NCBI GenBank assembly: GCA_035222895.1
Contig: JAVYIG010000039.1
Coordinates: 310,001-374,000, forward strand
Length of the DNA stretch: 64,000 bases
Source: Strongylocentrotus droebachiensis
Lineage: Eukaryota > Echinodermata > Echinoidea > Camarodonta > Strongylocentrotidae
Direction: 5' to 3'
Shown: positions 46,401 to 59,858 of the stretch, in pieces
Numbering within the stretch: the first letter of the stretch is position 1
How the letters are laid out: every line of letters starts with the position of its first letter
The notes under the pieces: model-generated
Told to the model about the DNA's origin: nothing
Databases searched by the model: none
The model's input: the letters and a program-made list of their open reading frames with translations, nothing else
Position numbers and translations under genes: made by a program

Positions 46401-47707
46401 TAGGATTTCCCGGCCAAATTCGCGAGTTTGTCATTCAAATTAATTTGTCTTGCGTTCAAATTCGACGGTTTTAGTGCAGTCAGGTATATCTCGGGTTTAT
46501 ATTCCCTTTTCTAGTTTTCAAATCTATGGAATTTTCGTTAGAATCTACGTATGTTTCATTCAAATTAATGAACAATGTGCTTCTTTGGCTATTTGGTCAT
46601 TCGATTTGGCGCAACACGATTTTCTGACAACACGACGATGTACTTTTAGCATTCTAATTCATTTGTAACATTCAAATTAGCACTTTGTGCACTTAAATTG
46701 ATGGTCAATATACATTTCTCGTTTATTACACACTTTTTATTGCTCATTCTTTTTCTTTCAAGATTGTTTTTTCATGTGTATTTCATCATATTTCATTTTC
46801 TTGCATTTATACACTTATACTTATTGGATTTATCTGATATTCATCAGCATTTAAGTTTGATTGTTAAGAAGAAAAAAAAAACGACTTGCATCTACGGACC
46901 TGATGGTCTCAGTATATTTGTAAATGTTCATGTAAGGAAGTTGTTTGTCTTATGTTTCATCATAAATTTATCATAATTTCATCATAATTTCATTATGGAA
47001 GAATGGTACAATATTGTGACTGGGGTAGGGACTAGAGTCAACAATTTGAACATGATTTATTTTTTAGCCATGTCTTTAGCCATCGATCTGCTGGCGGGCA
47101 AGTAGACTATGAAACTCTTAAAGAAAAAACAGAGGGGTGTGCTGGGTATAAGAGACGATGTGAATTACTTTTGTAAAATTCCGAGTCTGTAGTAAAAAGG
47201 GGCGATTGAGGGTACCCCCACCTTTCCCGGGTATAATTATGAACATGTCAAGGCAGAAATGCCATATCCCTTGATTTCGCCCCTTCTTTACTCTATGTCT
47301 GACTACACCCATCTGCATTGTCCTGAAAATAAATAAATGGAATAACAGCTTAGACCCCAATGGCAAATCATGCATTTTAACTGCATTGTTTAAAAACTGT
47401 AAAAGTTTGTTGCAATTCTTCCCCCTAACATTCCTAACTTGAATAAAAATATTACGAATACGAATGACAGGTGTTAATTTGAATGATAAAAATTACGCTT
47501 CGACAAGTGAATATTAATTTGAATGCTAGTTGGGCAGTTTCTAAATTGAATGACAGATCTATGAAACCCTTCGACCAAAATTCTAAATTAAATACAAAAA
47601 CTGGAAAATTGAAAGATAATTGGCATGGCAAAGCCGATCTGCGCTAACTTAAATGCAAAGTAAATGAATTCGAATGATAAACACGCGAATTTGGCCGGGA
47701 AATCCTA
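46401..47707. mobile_element. TA-targeted MITE, TAGGATTTCC family, copy 3 (inverted)
   Basis: It has the same terminal repeats as copies 1 and 2 and is flanked by TA, but is in the opposite orientation and somewhat longer. The open frames within (46450-46668, 46698-46976) also occur, inverted, in copy 1. They therefore belong to the repeat, but carry no recognisable domain. Confidence 0.85.
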
Positions 47708-47709
47708 TA

Positions 47710-48993
47710 TTATCCCAATACCCTGGTTGGTAAAGATTGAGCTAAAGAATATTTAAAGCTGGTGAACAGAATAACCATCTATACTCTTGAACCCTTCAGA
47801 TTTGTGTCGAAGAGTGTGAGTCTGAGAAAAGCCTGATCCCCATATTAAATAGAATTAAGAATTACGTTATTTATTTATTTTAATCAACGTTAGGCACTTT
47901 AAATAATCATGCGCGTCACTTATTAAAAAGTGCGAACATTATAATGAAGTAGTACAAAATCTGACCATTGCGATTATAGGTAATACACTTTGATATTTTA
48001 AGCCCCTCTGCACTTGTTTGGCCAGGAGAGATTAGACCTCCCTGCATGGTCACTAACCGGTGGTTATCTCATCAAATCAGCTCTCAATTAAGATAAGGAA
48101 AAGTGGACCAATGGGGACCAATGGTCAGCGATTACACGTTGTTTGCTATATAGAGGACGCAATTAGCTTTAAGTAGAGTAGTGGAGCTTTAAGTCTTTGC
48201 GATTATGTCACAGATGATCTTTCCTGATTTGTATGATGCGGAAGACTTACGGATCGTAAGACCAAGCATGGAATTAAAAAAAACACGAATAAATAGAAAA
48301 GATAAGAATAAATAATTTTGGGTTTATATTTTCATCCATTATTCTAATTTGAAACTACGTACCTGACCTAGGTGAGCCAGACGCCACGGATTCCTCAGGC
48401 GACAAATTGTGAATTATGCATATATCAATTGACTTCATATCACTCGATACATCACGCTTACAGATCGTGAAAATGCACACTTTCCACTTGCTTTGGACGT
48501 GTCCAATGCAGGACCAACCAATGAAATGAGCGAAGATCGCCCTAGAAAATTTCGATCCCGAGTGTAGATTACATATTTGATGATGTCAAAAACAGACAGC
48601 GGCAACGGTATTCCTATCGAGAATTGCTAGAATAGATTTTATTTTGTTGAAGTACGCGTCGCTAAAGTGGGGGCTACTGTAGGTCGCAGGTGCGTGATAT
48701 AATGGGTAGATACAATCTTGAAAGGCGCGAGGGGGGGGGGGTATTGGTCGTACTTCGTGAACAAGAGCCTCGAAAAGGGGTATTCTGGTAAAAACCCTTA
48801 CAGGGGAAATTCACCCTGGCATCAAGTGGGCTGAAATAGAAGCAGAAAATGAAAGGACCAGATCAGTGAAAGTTTAAGCAAATTTTGATTAAAAAATATA
48901 AGAAGGTTACGAGTGGTATAAGTAGCTATCAATAAAATACAAATTGGCGAAACTCAGACGAATCTTGCGAGCTCCTCTCCAAATTGCTCTGTA
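47710..48993. other. No gene recognised; contains repeat S copy 2
   Basis: Apart from the repeat listed separately and a G run near 48730, nothing is recognised. Confidence 0.4.
48010..48190. repeat. Short interspersed repeat S, copy 2
   Basis: It shares ggattagacc-like, ggtggttatctcatcaa, cagctctcaatta and tatatagaggacgcaa blocks with 32931-33105. Confidence 0.65.
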
Positions 48994-49001
48994 CGTTATA
49001 G

Positions 49002-49196
49002 CAGTGGCGGATCCAAGGTGGGGGGCCCGGGGGGCCCGGGCCCCCCCCCCCCCCCCTTGAGAAAAAAATCATGTAAAATCACGTGATTTTTACCTTTTGG
49101 GGGGTTGGGCCCCCCCCCCCCCCCTGGCGCTCAAGGGGGGGGGGGGTGCAAATCGAAAAAATTTCAAGGACCAAAAAAAAAAAAAATGTGTTCACT

Positions 49197-49241
<45 letters not shown>

Positions 49242-49343
49242 ACTGAGCGACTTTTCGGCCGGCGCGATTTTCAAATTTTCGGGAGCAAAAAAAAATGAAG
49301 AAAGTTGGGCCCCCTCCCCTAAGAAATCCTGGATCCGCGCCTG
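49002..49343. mobile_element. hAT-like MITE copy D
   Basis: The left end CAGTGGCGGATCCAAGG and right end CTGGATCCGCGCCTG are flanked by CGTTATAG and CGTTATAT, an 8-bp duplication with one mismatch. The interior has a C run of about 43 bases (49198-49240) and G runs. The Pro/Gly-rich frames are artefacts. Confidence 0.8.
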
Positions 49344-50284
49344 CGTTATATGTCATAAGCTTTCATTTTCCTCGTATATTGGTGACGGAAAAGATCTTGC
49401 CCAGGGTTGTATAGAAACATATTGCAATAATTAAATATAGGGTTTTTATGATTGAACAATTTTGAGAGGAAAAATATAGATTTTTATGTTTTTTGAAATT
49501 GATTGCACCTTCAAAACTGCACAACTTTCTTATTTGTAAACACCTATATTAAAACCAACCTAATATCAAGGGGGAAATCCCTTTTTATCATTGAATCCCC
49601 TAACTATTTATCATCTTTTCTTCCTGTTCCTCAAACATTGATCTTTCATATATTTATTATAACAACAAATGAGAACATTTTAACTAAACTCAACTTAAAA
49701 GTGGGATCAGGGATTGCAGTCACTACAAGTTGCCCACCTTTTCGTATTTCTGTTTTGTTCTTATTTTCTCTCTTCTCTCTCTCTCTCTCTCTCTCTTGTT
49801 TGTTTGTGTTTGTTTAGTGCGTATGTGTTTTGTTTGTTTTTGTGTATGGGGTGTATAATTATAAATAATTCCATTGAATTGTTTTTTTTTCCTTCTAATT
49901 CGTTCTTAGTGTTCATAGCCGAGGTTGATTATTTATGCAGGTTATGAGCATTGTCGTATCAGAAATAAACATTGAATTTGAACAAAGAAATCGGCAGTTT
50001 TTTCCAACATGCAATATCACAAACAGAACTCTTATGATAACCTAATACATTATTATTTCAAATAAATCATATTCCCGTGCAATATGGCGTACATATGTTA
50101 TATCATATAATTTTTCGCATCATCAGCTCTTGAGACAGACATGATTTACATTATCATGGTTAAAAGCCATGATATTTTTTATAAGAGAGAAAGTCATGTG
50201 AGAAAAAAAATTCAGGCGAATACTGCATTGATAAAATAAACGTGAGACTCTTAGGATTCCAAACACATACTTTTTAAGATAATT
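49344..50284. other. No gene recognised
   Basis: A CT microsatellite lies at about 49770-49796 followed by TTTG-rich DNA. The overlapping ORFs there are repeat translation. Confidence 0.45.
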
Positions 50285-50545
50285 TTTTGACAGAGAAAAG
50301 GGAAGAAAATGAGAGAAATGGAAGGAGATACAGGAAGAATAGTGGAGAAAGAAGGGGATGAAATATAAGTGTTGTTACCGTCCTTTACTCCTCAAAACAT
50401 ATGAATGAAACAAAAACTTGCTCTACTCTCCAGGGTTCTACTAGAGTGGATCTCAGACATAATGATATCCACCACTGAAAACCTAAATATGTCGCCCTCT
50501 ATAGATACGCATGATGGATACCGCCATTAAGTTCAAAGGTGGTAT
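50285..50545. repeat. Direct repeat upstream of the TRIM pseudogene
   Basis: It matches 55395-55640 in the same orientation, sharing gtggagaaagaagggg, gtggatctc, ccaccactg and taccgccattaagttcaaag. The pair brackets the TRIM pseudogene. Confidence 0.65.
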
Positions 50546-50955
50546 TTGCGATTCTATTTCTGGGATGCACAAACTGCATTATATGCATACAATATCTACC
50601 CGAGTGTGATTCTACTATTATAACCTTACTTGTATTCAGGTAGGCATTTGAATAGAGAATTAATACTTTTGACCAAAGACAGGGGCTTCTCTGTCGCCAC
50701 ATATTGTTGGTCAACGTGAGAAATTGATGCAGAACTGCATGCAGTCAAGACGCACTTGCTACATAGACTCAGGATATTGGTACAATCTACTACGTCACTG
50801 CATAAAGTCTTTGCTTACATGAACTCACTGCGGGCTTTAAGTAAGGGTTTTAAGTAAGTGTAATCTGATCACACTCATATGTTTTATTGAACATTGGAAA
50901 TAAGCGTAGAATGAGCTCGTGTTTGAAATGAGCCAAAAATCCGATATTTGTACCA

Positions 50956-53606
50956 ATGGCTGAGATGAATGAGAAAGAGGGGGCTCCAAGCTCTTCACAC
51001 AACCTGACGTGTCCACTGTGTTTTGATATCTTTGACGAGCCAAGTATCCTAACTTCATGCGGACACACCTTCTGTCGGAAATGTCTCAAGAACTATGACC
51101 TGTCCCACCAGGACCTTGATCACATGGTCTGTCCTCTCTGCAGGAAGATCACCAAGTTGTCTGCGAACCGTGTCGATGACTTCCTAACCAATGTGACGGT
51201 CAATGGGCTCGTAGACGAATACCACGCCAAGTGTGGAGGGATGAATGCTATCCTTGAAATGCGTCCGAAATGCACTGCTTGCAAGTCTCATTCTGCAGAA
51301 CATGTAATAACTACATGTGTGTTGAGTGCTTGGATTGTCATCAACGTCTTACAATCTTCTTTGAAGGACACGAAATTGTATCCATACAGGATATCATCAA
51401 CGGAAAGGTTAGCTTTGGTCAACTATCCGATAAATGCTGCATCCACAAACAAGAGAACAAAGATATGTTTTGTGAGGATTGTAAGGTCCATGTCTGTCAC
51501 AAGTGCGTGATCGTCGGTCATCAAAATCGCGAAATCAAAAATCAGACTGACTTCGAGCAGGAGTTACGGCTTAAGGTAAATGGGTTCAGCTGACAGAACT
51601 ACTATGCCTTACATGTTATAGAGCAGATGTTTCCCTCTATCGGGGGTGGGGTGGGGAATTGGGGGAGGCATAATAATTTCCGCCTCTTCCCACTCACAAG
51701 GTCAAATCTTTACACAAACAAAGAGGGTAATTTCTGTTTCCCGTTTACCTAGCCATTCAAATACCTATGATATCATTAATTTTGCAATATAATCATTTTC
51801 TCTCGGTCGTTTCGTTCCCTTCCCTTGGCTTGCACATTCATAGATTCACAAAACGTGGAAGCACATGATTTTCTCTATTCAGTCTCTATCCATTCTTTTC
51901 CCTTATTAAACAAGACATAATTTTGGTTTTTATAACTACAAAGATACAAATATGCAACATTCATTTTACATTTCATGATTGCAGTAATTATTTTCGAGCC
52001 CTTCAATTGGTACCCCTGGTAAAAGAAAGAAAAATAGAGGACATAATGTGCACTAGTATGGATGGATATATAGTAATCTTCTTCGGCTAGAAAGTACAAT
52101 TTTAAACCTTCCAAAATCAAAATGAACTCCTTTCAATCGCCACACTCTTTCGCAATTAATTTGATGCAGTATTTCTTGTTCTTAAAAAGCCCTTTACCAA
52201 AAGGTTCCCGAAACCGAGGGAGGAGGGTGAAGACATGTGTTAAACTTTATTGAAGGGGGCGCTTCTCCCCGTCTACATTTTAAGAAGGAAAAATAGGGTG
52301 TCGACATTCTTACTGTTGTGAAATATTAGATGCGCCCACTTTTTACTTCTTTATTTTTCGTTTTGTTTAGGTGAACGACCTTCTCCAGCGTTGTGCCTCT
52401 AAGAAATCAGAATTTGAGAAGAACATTCAAAATGTGGAAGTACAACGCCATGAAGTATACACAGAAACTCCTGGACGATGTCAGTCAAGCCTACAGCATC
52501 AAGGTCAAAAAGCTTGAAGAAAATCATCAAGATCTCATCGAGAAAATCAATGCAGTAAAGAGGAGTTTTAATGACGACCTCAACATCTTGAAATCAAAGA
52601 ATAGACAGAGGATCAAGAGTATGTGTAGTTCAATAACACTGGTAGCCAATGACAGACCGGGTCGTCTTGAGACAGACAGTCTGTCTGCTCATACCTTGCT
52701 CTGTGAGGAGCTGGATGCCATGCTGAAGGAGGCTACTGATCACACTTCTGCGGCAGCCATTACGAAGAAAGCTCAGGAGAAGAGGTTCAATCCTACAGAC
52801 GATACTCGCCTGGACCTTGGGAGCATCTCAGAATCAGATCCATAGTTGCAAGTCATTCAGTGTGTAGGTCTACGGGGACGGATGTGGGGTATTACCCCGT
52901 ACTCTGATGAAAGTGTAGCCATCGGGTATTGGGGTAAACATGGTATAGATATCATTCATTCAGCTGGTAAAAAGCACCATGCATATATACCATGTTACAC
53001 GAACTGTTATGATCTTGTCTTCCAACAAGACAGGTCGTTATGCATATCGACGGGTTGCTCACAAGCACACATATATTCTCCCAATGGAGCCATGAAATCA
53101 ACCATCCACATGAAAGGCACTGCCAATAAGTGTACACTCACACTAGACAGAAGTCCGTCAGATGAAATCCTCATCGCTAACGGTGAAAAACAAGTCTACA
53201 TCTATGACCAGACTGGTTCCACTCTCAAACACACTGTTCCAACTAAACAAAACAAAACGCACCAGGTTTCTGCTACCAGGTCGGGTTTGATCGTCACGAG
53301 TTCATGTTATTTCACCAATCCAGGCGTGGTGACGGTCTATGACAGGGATGGGAATGCTGGTAAGTCTCTACAAGCTCCAGCCGTGGATGAGCACGACATG
53401 GTGTATGTAGCAAGTGTTGATCGTGTTAATGACAACGTGTTGATCAGGATCTATGACCTTGATGGTTTGAACCTGAAGGATAGAGTTGAGTTCAATGTAC
53501 TTAATCTGAAGCTGGTTCTAGTTGGTGTTACTTGGTTTCCCTTTCACCAGACATGCTCGCGTTTGCTTGTCACGAGAAGTTGTATTTTATCAAAGTATCA
53601 TTGTAA
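50956..53606 (+). pseudogene. TRIM-type RING/B-box/coiled-coil pseudogene
   Basis: Exon 1 (50956-51575) encodes a C3HC4 RING (Cys19, Cys22, Cys35, His37, Cys40, Cys43, Cys59, Cys62). It then encodes a first B-box broken by a frame change near 51275-51295, and an intact second B-box (CIHKQENKDMFCEDC, CHKCVIVGH). It ends at donor AAG|GTAAAT. Exon 2 starts after tttgtttag at 52372 with VNDLLQRCASKKSEFEKNIQ, then changes frame near 52455-52465 into a coiled coil (QKLLDDVSQ, KVKKLEENHQDLIEKIN). An in-frame TAG lies at 52843-52845. The same frame continues with a beta-propeller-like C-terminal region, and a third frame change near 53540 leads to LAFACHEKLYFIKVSL and stop TAA at 53606. RING TRIM proteins are E3 ubiquitin ligases, many in innate immunity, and are expanded in sea urchins and amphioxus. 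Four lesions indicate a pseudogene. Assembly indels could explain some, but not the stop. Confidence 0.8.
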
Positions 53607-55394
53607 TCCATCTCGCACTCTATATTACCATTACTGTGTGTATTGAGTGTAGTTAGCTCTCTGCTCCACATATATATATATATATGGGTCTGTGTTTCAT
53701 ATTCTTTTGTTTATAATGTAATAACCAGTCGAATGGGAAGATGCCCATTCTCTCGACATATTTTGATTGCCTGTATACAGTTGACATTATCCAATATAAT
53801 AATCCTCTATCGAAATACTGCCGTATGTAAATACTGTACGTAAAATATGCTTCTACTTTATGCATTGTGTAATTGTTTAGATATTTACTAAAAAAGGGTT
53901 ATATGATATCATAATGTTTGACTTGAAAATTGATAAAATATCGATTAACTTCATGTTAGTGGTATTTCCCTTATGTTGTTAATCTCAGAGTATTTGTTGT
54001 TAATGTTTGAGGTGATATTTTTTAATTTTTATTGTGATTAATTTTGTAGTTTTAAATGAAGGACCACATAGTGATTAAGCTTTTCAACGTTCACAGGTTA
54101 TGTCAAGTTATTGCTGTTACTATTTTGTTTCCATTGTATAATATCATTTTACTCTTCGCATGGATGTTACATTGAACTTACCTAATACATAAATCAAATT
54201 AAAAAAGTTCATAGTGGATTATGGTGCGGCATTCCATTAAAAATTCCTACGTATTCACCTTGCACTCTGTCTGAAAAGCCATCAAAATGAGTGCTCTGGG
54301 AACTGATAAGTATAACAGATTAGTTTGCTATGATGTAGAGAAGAACAATGTACATGCATGTATTAACACAAATTAGGCCTAGGTTAACAGTCGGAAGTTC
54401 GGTTTATTGCTAAACATCCAAACGAATGTAAGAACATTATGATATCTTTGTAAACGTATACTGCAAATCTGTTATAATTGGTGATTACACTCTATGTAAA
54501 TTCGGCAGTTGTCTTTTTCAAAATATTTACCGCTTCAATTCGATTCTGTTCAGTTAAATTCCATTCAAATTAATTAAATCTATACAGACAACTGATTTGT
54601 GACAAGGAATTCGGAATATCTTCATCTCCACTTTATAACGGTGGAAAAAGAATGGGGTACGATTTGATTATGCTTATAATATGATAGGTTGTAGATGAGG
54701 ATATTCAACAAATACCTTTGGTCATGCTAGTAAACGTGTGTGGCAAACCCAGGGATAAAACTGGAGAAAACATAAGTTAATCTTTCCCCATCATTAAAAA
54801 ATGACACCCCATATGATGTGTTTGTGACGAAGATGACAACGAAGAAAGTCCAAGCATAAACTATTTAATTTCGGGGAATCTTTTCTCCCCCTCCCCCTTT
54901 TTTTAAATTATTTTTTGTAAACCTTTATTTATTTATTTTTAAGAGGGGGGAGGGGGAATAACCACATATCGATGGAAAATTGTATTACTTTATTTGTTTT
55001 AATGGCGCGACTATTTCTATATACACTCCTGCTCTTTGTACTGTTTCTGTACACAGTTGTGTAAACTTGGCAATTTGTGTAGTGATTTCCTAGGTTCCAT
55101 AGTTTTTCATACTTTAAACAAATTCATAACGTAAAATCCGATTTTACTCAAATTTGTTTTGCTCTGTTTCTTTTGTTTTATGCATCTATTAAAAGCAAAT
55201 TATTTTTGGATTGGACTTGGCCTTCAAACACATGTCATAAATTTCGTATTTTGTATTTTCCTCATTCGTGTCTTTTTTTAAATTAGGAAAAAGTATGTAT
55301 GTGCTGTAAACCTAACCGATATCTACATGTACATTTTTTTGTTGTATGTACACGGTATTGTTGATTGACACTGAAATAGTTCTTTAATGATAGA
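53607..55394. other. No gene recognised
   Basis: AT-rich DNA downstream of the TRIM remnant with a (TA)n run at about 53672-53685. Nothing codes convincingly. Confidence 0.45.
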
Positions 55395-55640
55395 CAGGGT
55401 AAATGGAAGGGAAAGAGAGAAATGGGAGAAGATAAAGGAATATTAGTGGAGAAAGAAGGGGTGAAAAACAAATGTAGTTATCATCCTTTAATTACTCTTC
55501 CAAATATAGTAATAAAGCATATAAAACGTCTTGCTCTATTATCAAGGATTGTACTAAAGTGGATCTCTACACAATATATCCACCACTGGAAGCCTACACA
55601 AAACATAATGAATACCGCCATTAAGTTCAAAGGTGCATGC
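55395..55640. repeat. Direct repeat downstream of the TRIM pseudogene
   Basis: It is the partner of 50285-50545. If that element marks sequence upstream of a TRIM gene, the next TRIM unit should start about 0.4 kb to the right, but the hAT-like element at 55681 lies there. Confidence 0.6.
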
Positions 55641-55680
55641 CTATACGCTCTGTGTGAAAACTCACTTCTATTCTTGAGGA

Positions 55681-56090
55681 CAGTGTCGGATCCAGGGTGG
55701 GGCCCGGGCCACCTCACCTGGAGGAAAAAAACGGGTAAAAACACGTTAATTTAACCTTTATTTGTATACAAAAAGAAGGCAGGCCCCCTCCCCTGGGGCT
55801 CAAGGGAAGGGGGGGGGGTTCAATTTTTCAAATTTTCGGGGGGACCTAAAAATAGTGCTCACCCGCCCCCCCCCCCCCCCCTCTCTCTTGGTAAACAGGG
55901 GTTGCTTTACGTGTTCAAACACTCCCCTATAATTTTAAAGACGCCCTTTATATGTGTTTTATCCATGCCCCCTCCCCTCCCCACCCCCCCCCCCCCCCTG
56001 GCAAGAAAAATTGGGGGTGGATGTTGAGGAAAAGGGAGTATACGCGCCCCGCTCCCCCCCCCCCCCCATCTCGTCTTGCTTATTCAATCA
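55681..56090. mobile_element. hAT-like element copy E, right end not recognised
   Basis: It begins CAGTGTCGGATCCAGGGTGG, followed by the same 'ggcccc...ggtaaaaacacgt' interior and several C/G runs up to about 56075. The terminal inverted partner is missing. From 56090 to 56785 no gene is seen. Confidence 0.6.
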
Positions 56091-56785
56091 GTTAATGAGT
56101 CCCTGGTATTGCACGAATACAAGTGAATATAATATCAAGATTGAATTTATGATTAAATCTATATATATATCGCGGCGTGCTTACATAAAAGTCTATATAA
56201 ATCTGCTTAAAATTGATTTGCTCTGAATACATGAATCATGTCTAGTCTGGGTCAAGAAAAATAAACCAGTTTGCTACGTGACCTGTTTGTGACAATCACA
56301 CCCACAAGAACAAGAATCAACGTGTTTCTAACGTTTGCCAGTCGCAGTATAGTCTTCGAAAATGGCGTGTTAGGTAAGTTCGTCACCGGGGGTGAGGGCC
56401 TAAAGAGAAGTAAGCACAACACGAAATAAGTGTAGCTTTAGGGTTTAAATATTGGGGATTTTTATGTCGATGTTCCAATCAGAAATTTTCACGTTAAGAT
56501 CTCTATCGCCGACAGGAATTTAAAAAAAAAATGCTCTTCGTTTCCAATAATGAATAGCAAATTACCGATCATTTGAAATATTTTCTGATGACTTGCTGAT
56601 ATTATTCTGTTTCATGACGGGCGCCGCTCTGTAAGCTAAGGCAGGTGAACGATTTTTCGGTTTTTTACAGGAGAATCTTTATATTAGGCCCTATAATTTA
56701 GTTATCTAACGTTGCCGATTAACATATATTTCCCGTTAAATAATGTTTGGTAGGCGATCTTTCCGTTAATATATTCATCAGGGGA

Positions 56786-57679
56786 TTTTTCGCTTGGAAG
56801 CAGAAATCGTGTTAATACTTACTTCAAGTGGTGACTAAATAGGATTATGATTCTTCGCCTGAATCATCCTACTCCATGATTTCCTTTCATTGCGTTCACA
56901 CTGACCAGGATAACTTGATTAGTTTCCATCGTATAGTTCTCTCATCTAATTGCCATCATCGTGGGCAATGTGAAATGGCCTTTGTTGTTTGTAATTTATT
57001 TATGATGAAGATGGATATACATAAGATAAGATAAGATAAGATTTATTTACATGCTCTAGATGGGGAAAAAGAAGAGGATGTTACACGTGACAATCCAACA
57101 CGTGTATCTAATGAGTTACACAACATGCAAATACAACAATAATACTGATAACAGTAATAACAGTTGTAATAATAATAATAATAATAATGATAATAAAAAT
57201 AATTTTATTTACCCAGGGAAGCCTCATCAGAATCAGATTTGTTTTTCATAAGGGCTCGGCAATAAGTTTTACCCCAGCAATTGCCAGGTATCCATTAACA
57301 CTTGGAAGGAGAGTGGCAATAGTGGATTATTGTCAAGTCCACTGCTAGACTGTTTCCGTGTCGCGCCCCCGATCAGCTGAGAAAATAACACACCCTCAAC
57401 GCTAAACTTGAAACAGTCCTTGCCTCTCAGACGGTTGTATTTTCTGGGGGTTGCTCGACCTGTATGGAATGTAGACAGGAAGACATAGATGATTGAAGAT
57501 TAACAAATCTATATAACGGACAGAATCTGAACTAATTAATGTTGTGCCTGTCTAAGATTCGAACCCTCGACCCTTAGCTTGAGAGTCAAGTGAATGAACC
57601 ACTTTACCACGACACCTACATCATTTGTGTCATTATTATCGTGTTCATGTTTTTCGCTCGGAAGCAGAAATCGTGTTAA
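56786..57679. repeat. Tandem duplication, left unit (interrupted array)
   Basis: The unit starts acttacttcaagtggtgac and ends tcggaagcagaaatcgtgttaa. The ending (tttttcgctYggaagcagaaatc) also precedes the unit at 56786-56814, showing tandem arrangement. The right unit resumes at 61737, after a TTAA transposon. Each unit carries a SINE. Confidence 0.75.
57160..57625 (-). mobile_element. tRNA-derived SINE, family 2, copy 1
   Basis: On the minus strand an A-box-like head (GTCGTGGTAAAGTGGTTCA) is followed by a B box (GGTTCGAATC). The body is about 350 bases and the end an (ATT)n tail at about 57165-57185. There is no intact cloverleaf. Confidence 0.65.
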
Positions 57680-58215
57680 AGGTATTATAAAGTTTTGGTA
57701 TTGGGTCATGAATTCGGTTCAAATTAGGATATTGGAAGCATATGCGTTACTACAATATTCATTGATCGTTGTCCCGGTTGAAATCGGGTCTAAAGTTATG
57801 AAATTATAAATAATAAACTCTTTATGTTGTATAGGTCCCTCTCAAGGTCAAAATATCAATTTAGCTATATAGGCAAGAGATGAAAAGAGAACTAGGTTTA
57901 TGTCAGTTTCATTTACAAGATTTTATTTGGTGGAATAGAAATGTAAGATTGCAATATAAAACACATTTTTTCTATCCAGTTTGGTATGGTTTTGGTAACC
58001 CCAACAAATTTGAAGACCTCGTAATTGAGTTTGACATTCCTATTAGAGACCGAAGAAAATATGACTCCCTCGTGAATGGCATATTCTTGGAGTGGTTTGA
58101 TAATTCTCTTAAAGCGTATCTGCCATAGTTTACAGGAGGGATTAGACTGCCCTGCAAGGTCACTGGACAGGTGGTTATCTCATCAACTCAGCTCTCAGTT
58201 AACATAAGAAAAAGA

Positions 58216-59647
58216 GGATTGATTGATTGATTTTATTCGTCAAAGTATAGTACATTGAATGCTTACATAAAGCAAAATGAAACAAGAAGATACATTGACA
58301 GGATAACCCATAAAAGCCGGAAAAGGCTTATTTCCAACGGGGTCCTATAAAGTACGTGTACAGTACGGCATGAGAATAAAATATCACAACTAATAACTAC
58401 TACGAATATTACGAATAAATAATATAACATAAACAACAACAAAAATTTCTAGAACTTATAGCAAACAATGATCTACGGTATATTATGCAAGATTAAACTT
58501 AAAAACATGCGCTACACATAATGAACTGTGATTTAAGATAACTGATATTACTGTTCTTGAAGGGATTCATGCTTTAGGTATTGTTTTAATACACTTTTAA
58601 AGTGTGAAAAATTCTTAACTATTTTGACATGTTTTGGGAGAGAATTCCAAAATTGGATACCATTAAAAATAAAATTATTAGTAATATAATGATCTACCTC
58701 TGAGTAGTATATTTTATGGACATGGTGTAACACGAGTTGTTTAGACCTTTGACCTACATAGAGTATACCTGCTTCTTCAAGTTCATTTTTCCCGACGTGT
58801 GTTCTTGGGCCTAAGCAATTAATAAATCTTACCATCTTATTCTGAATTATTCTTAACTTTTTCTTATCCATCTTGCCCAGACTACTGTACCAAGCAGCAT
58901 TAGCATAATCAAATAAACATTGTATCAAAGCAAAACACAAAATACGTCTCGACTTCATGTTCATACAAGTTTGGTATCTATACAAAAAAATTAAGCGAGA
59001 ATTAGCCTTTTTGGCAATTGAATCTACCAAACCTGTCCATGACAGATCACTCGTTAAATTTATTCCTAAATATTTTACTGAATCTTTACTCTCAATCACT
59101 TGATTATTATAGGTAACCTTGAAGTCACGTGTATATTTAAACTTTCCCTTCGAACAAAATAAAATACTTTCTGTTTTTCCAACATGTAAACTAAGCTTGT
59201 TGTCTGTCATCCATACGATGCATTTTGCCAATTCTGCACTAAGTTTTTCTTCAATTGACTTAGGATTTGTATCTGAATATAGTAACACACAATCGTCAGC
59301 ATATAAAAGTAATTTAGAATCATTAACACAAGTACACATATCATTAATATAACACATAAAGAGAATGGGGCCTAAAATGCTCCCTTGTGGAACCCCGCAT
59401 TTAATAGGCTGGGAATCAGATATTACCTTCTGCATAGTTACCACTTGATGACGATTAAATATGATCTAAACCATTTAACACATGCCGAATCCAAACCCAT
59501 CACTTCCAATTTCTTTAACAGTCAGTGGCGGATCCAGGGGGGGGGGGGCACAGGGGGCACGTGCCCCCCCGGCCGAAAAAAATATGTTAAAATCAGCCCT
59601 AAATCCGCCCAAAATACAATGAAAAACAGGGGCGTGCCCCCCCGGCC

Positions 59648-59687
<40 letters not shown>

Positions 59688-59821
59688 AAAAAAAAAAAAA
59701 AAAAAAAAAAAAACAACCTAATGGCTGACCTAAAAAGGTGACCTTACCCCCCCCCCTAACGAAGCAAAATGTCAAATTTAAAAATTTAGTGACCTAAAGA
59801 AAAAAAAAAAAGTGTCCTCTT

Positions 59822-59858
<37 letters not shown>

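Noticed and set aside
46450-46976. Two moderately long frames that might be a small transposase
   Set aside because: They recur inverted in copy 1 of the same MITE but contain no DDE-type or DNA-binding motif.
49083-49434. Proline-rich proteins over C runs
   Set aside because: They are homopolymer translation inside a hAT-like element; similar artefacts lie at 29803-30296, 36437-36910 and 59385-59741.
56342-56375. ATG followed closely by GTAAGT, resembling a first exon
   Set aside because: The frame ATG GCG TGT TAG stops before the donor.
57540-57625. Possible tRNA gene on the minus strand (A and B boxes, B box GGTTCGAATC)
   Set aside because: The acceptor stem does not close and the sequence continues into a repeated body with an ATT tail; it is a SINE head. 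The same applies at 62460-62530, 15955-16024 and 28785-28835.
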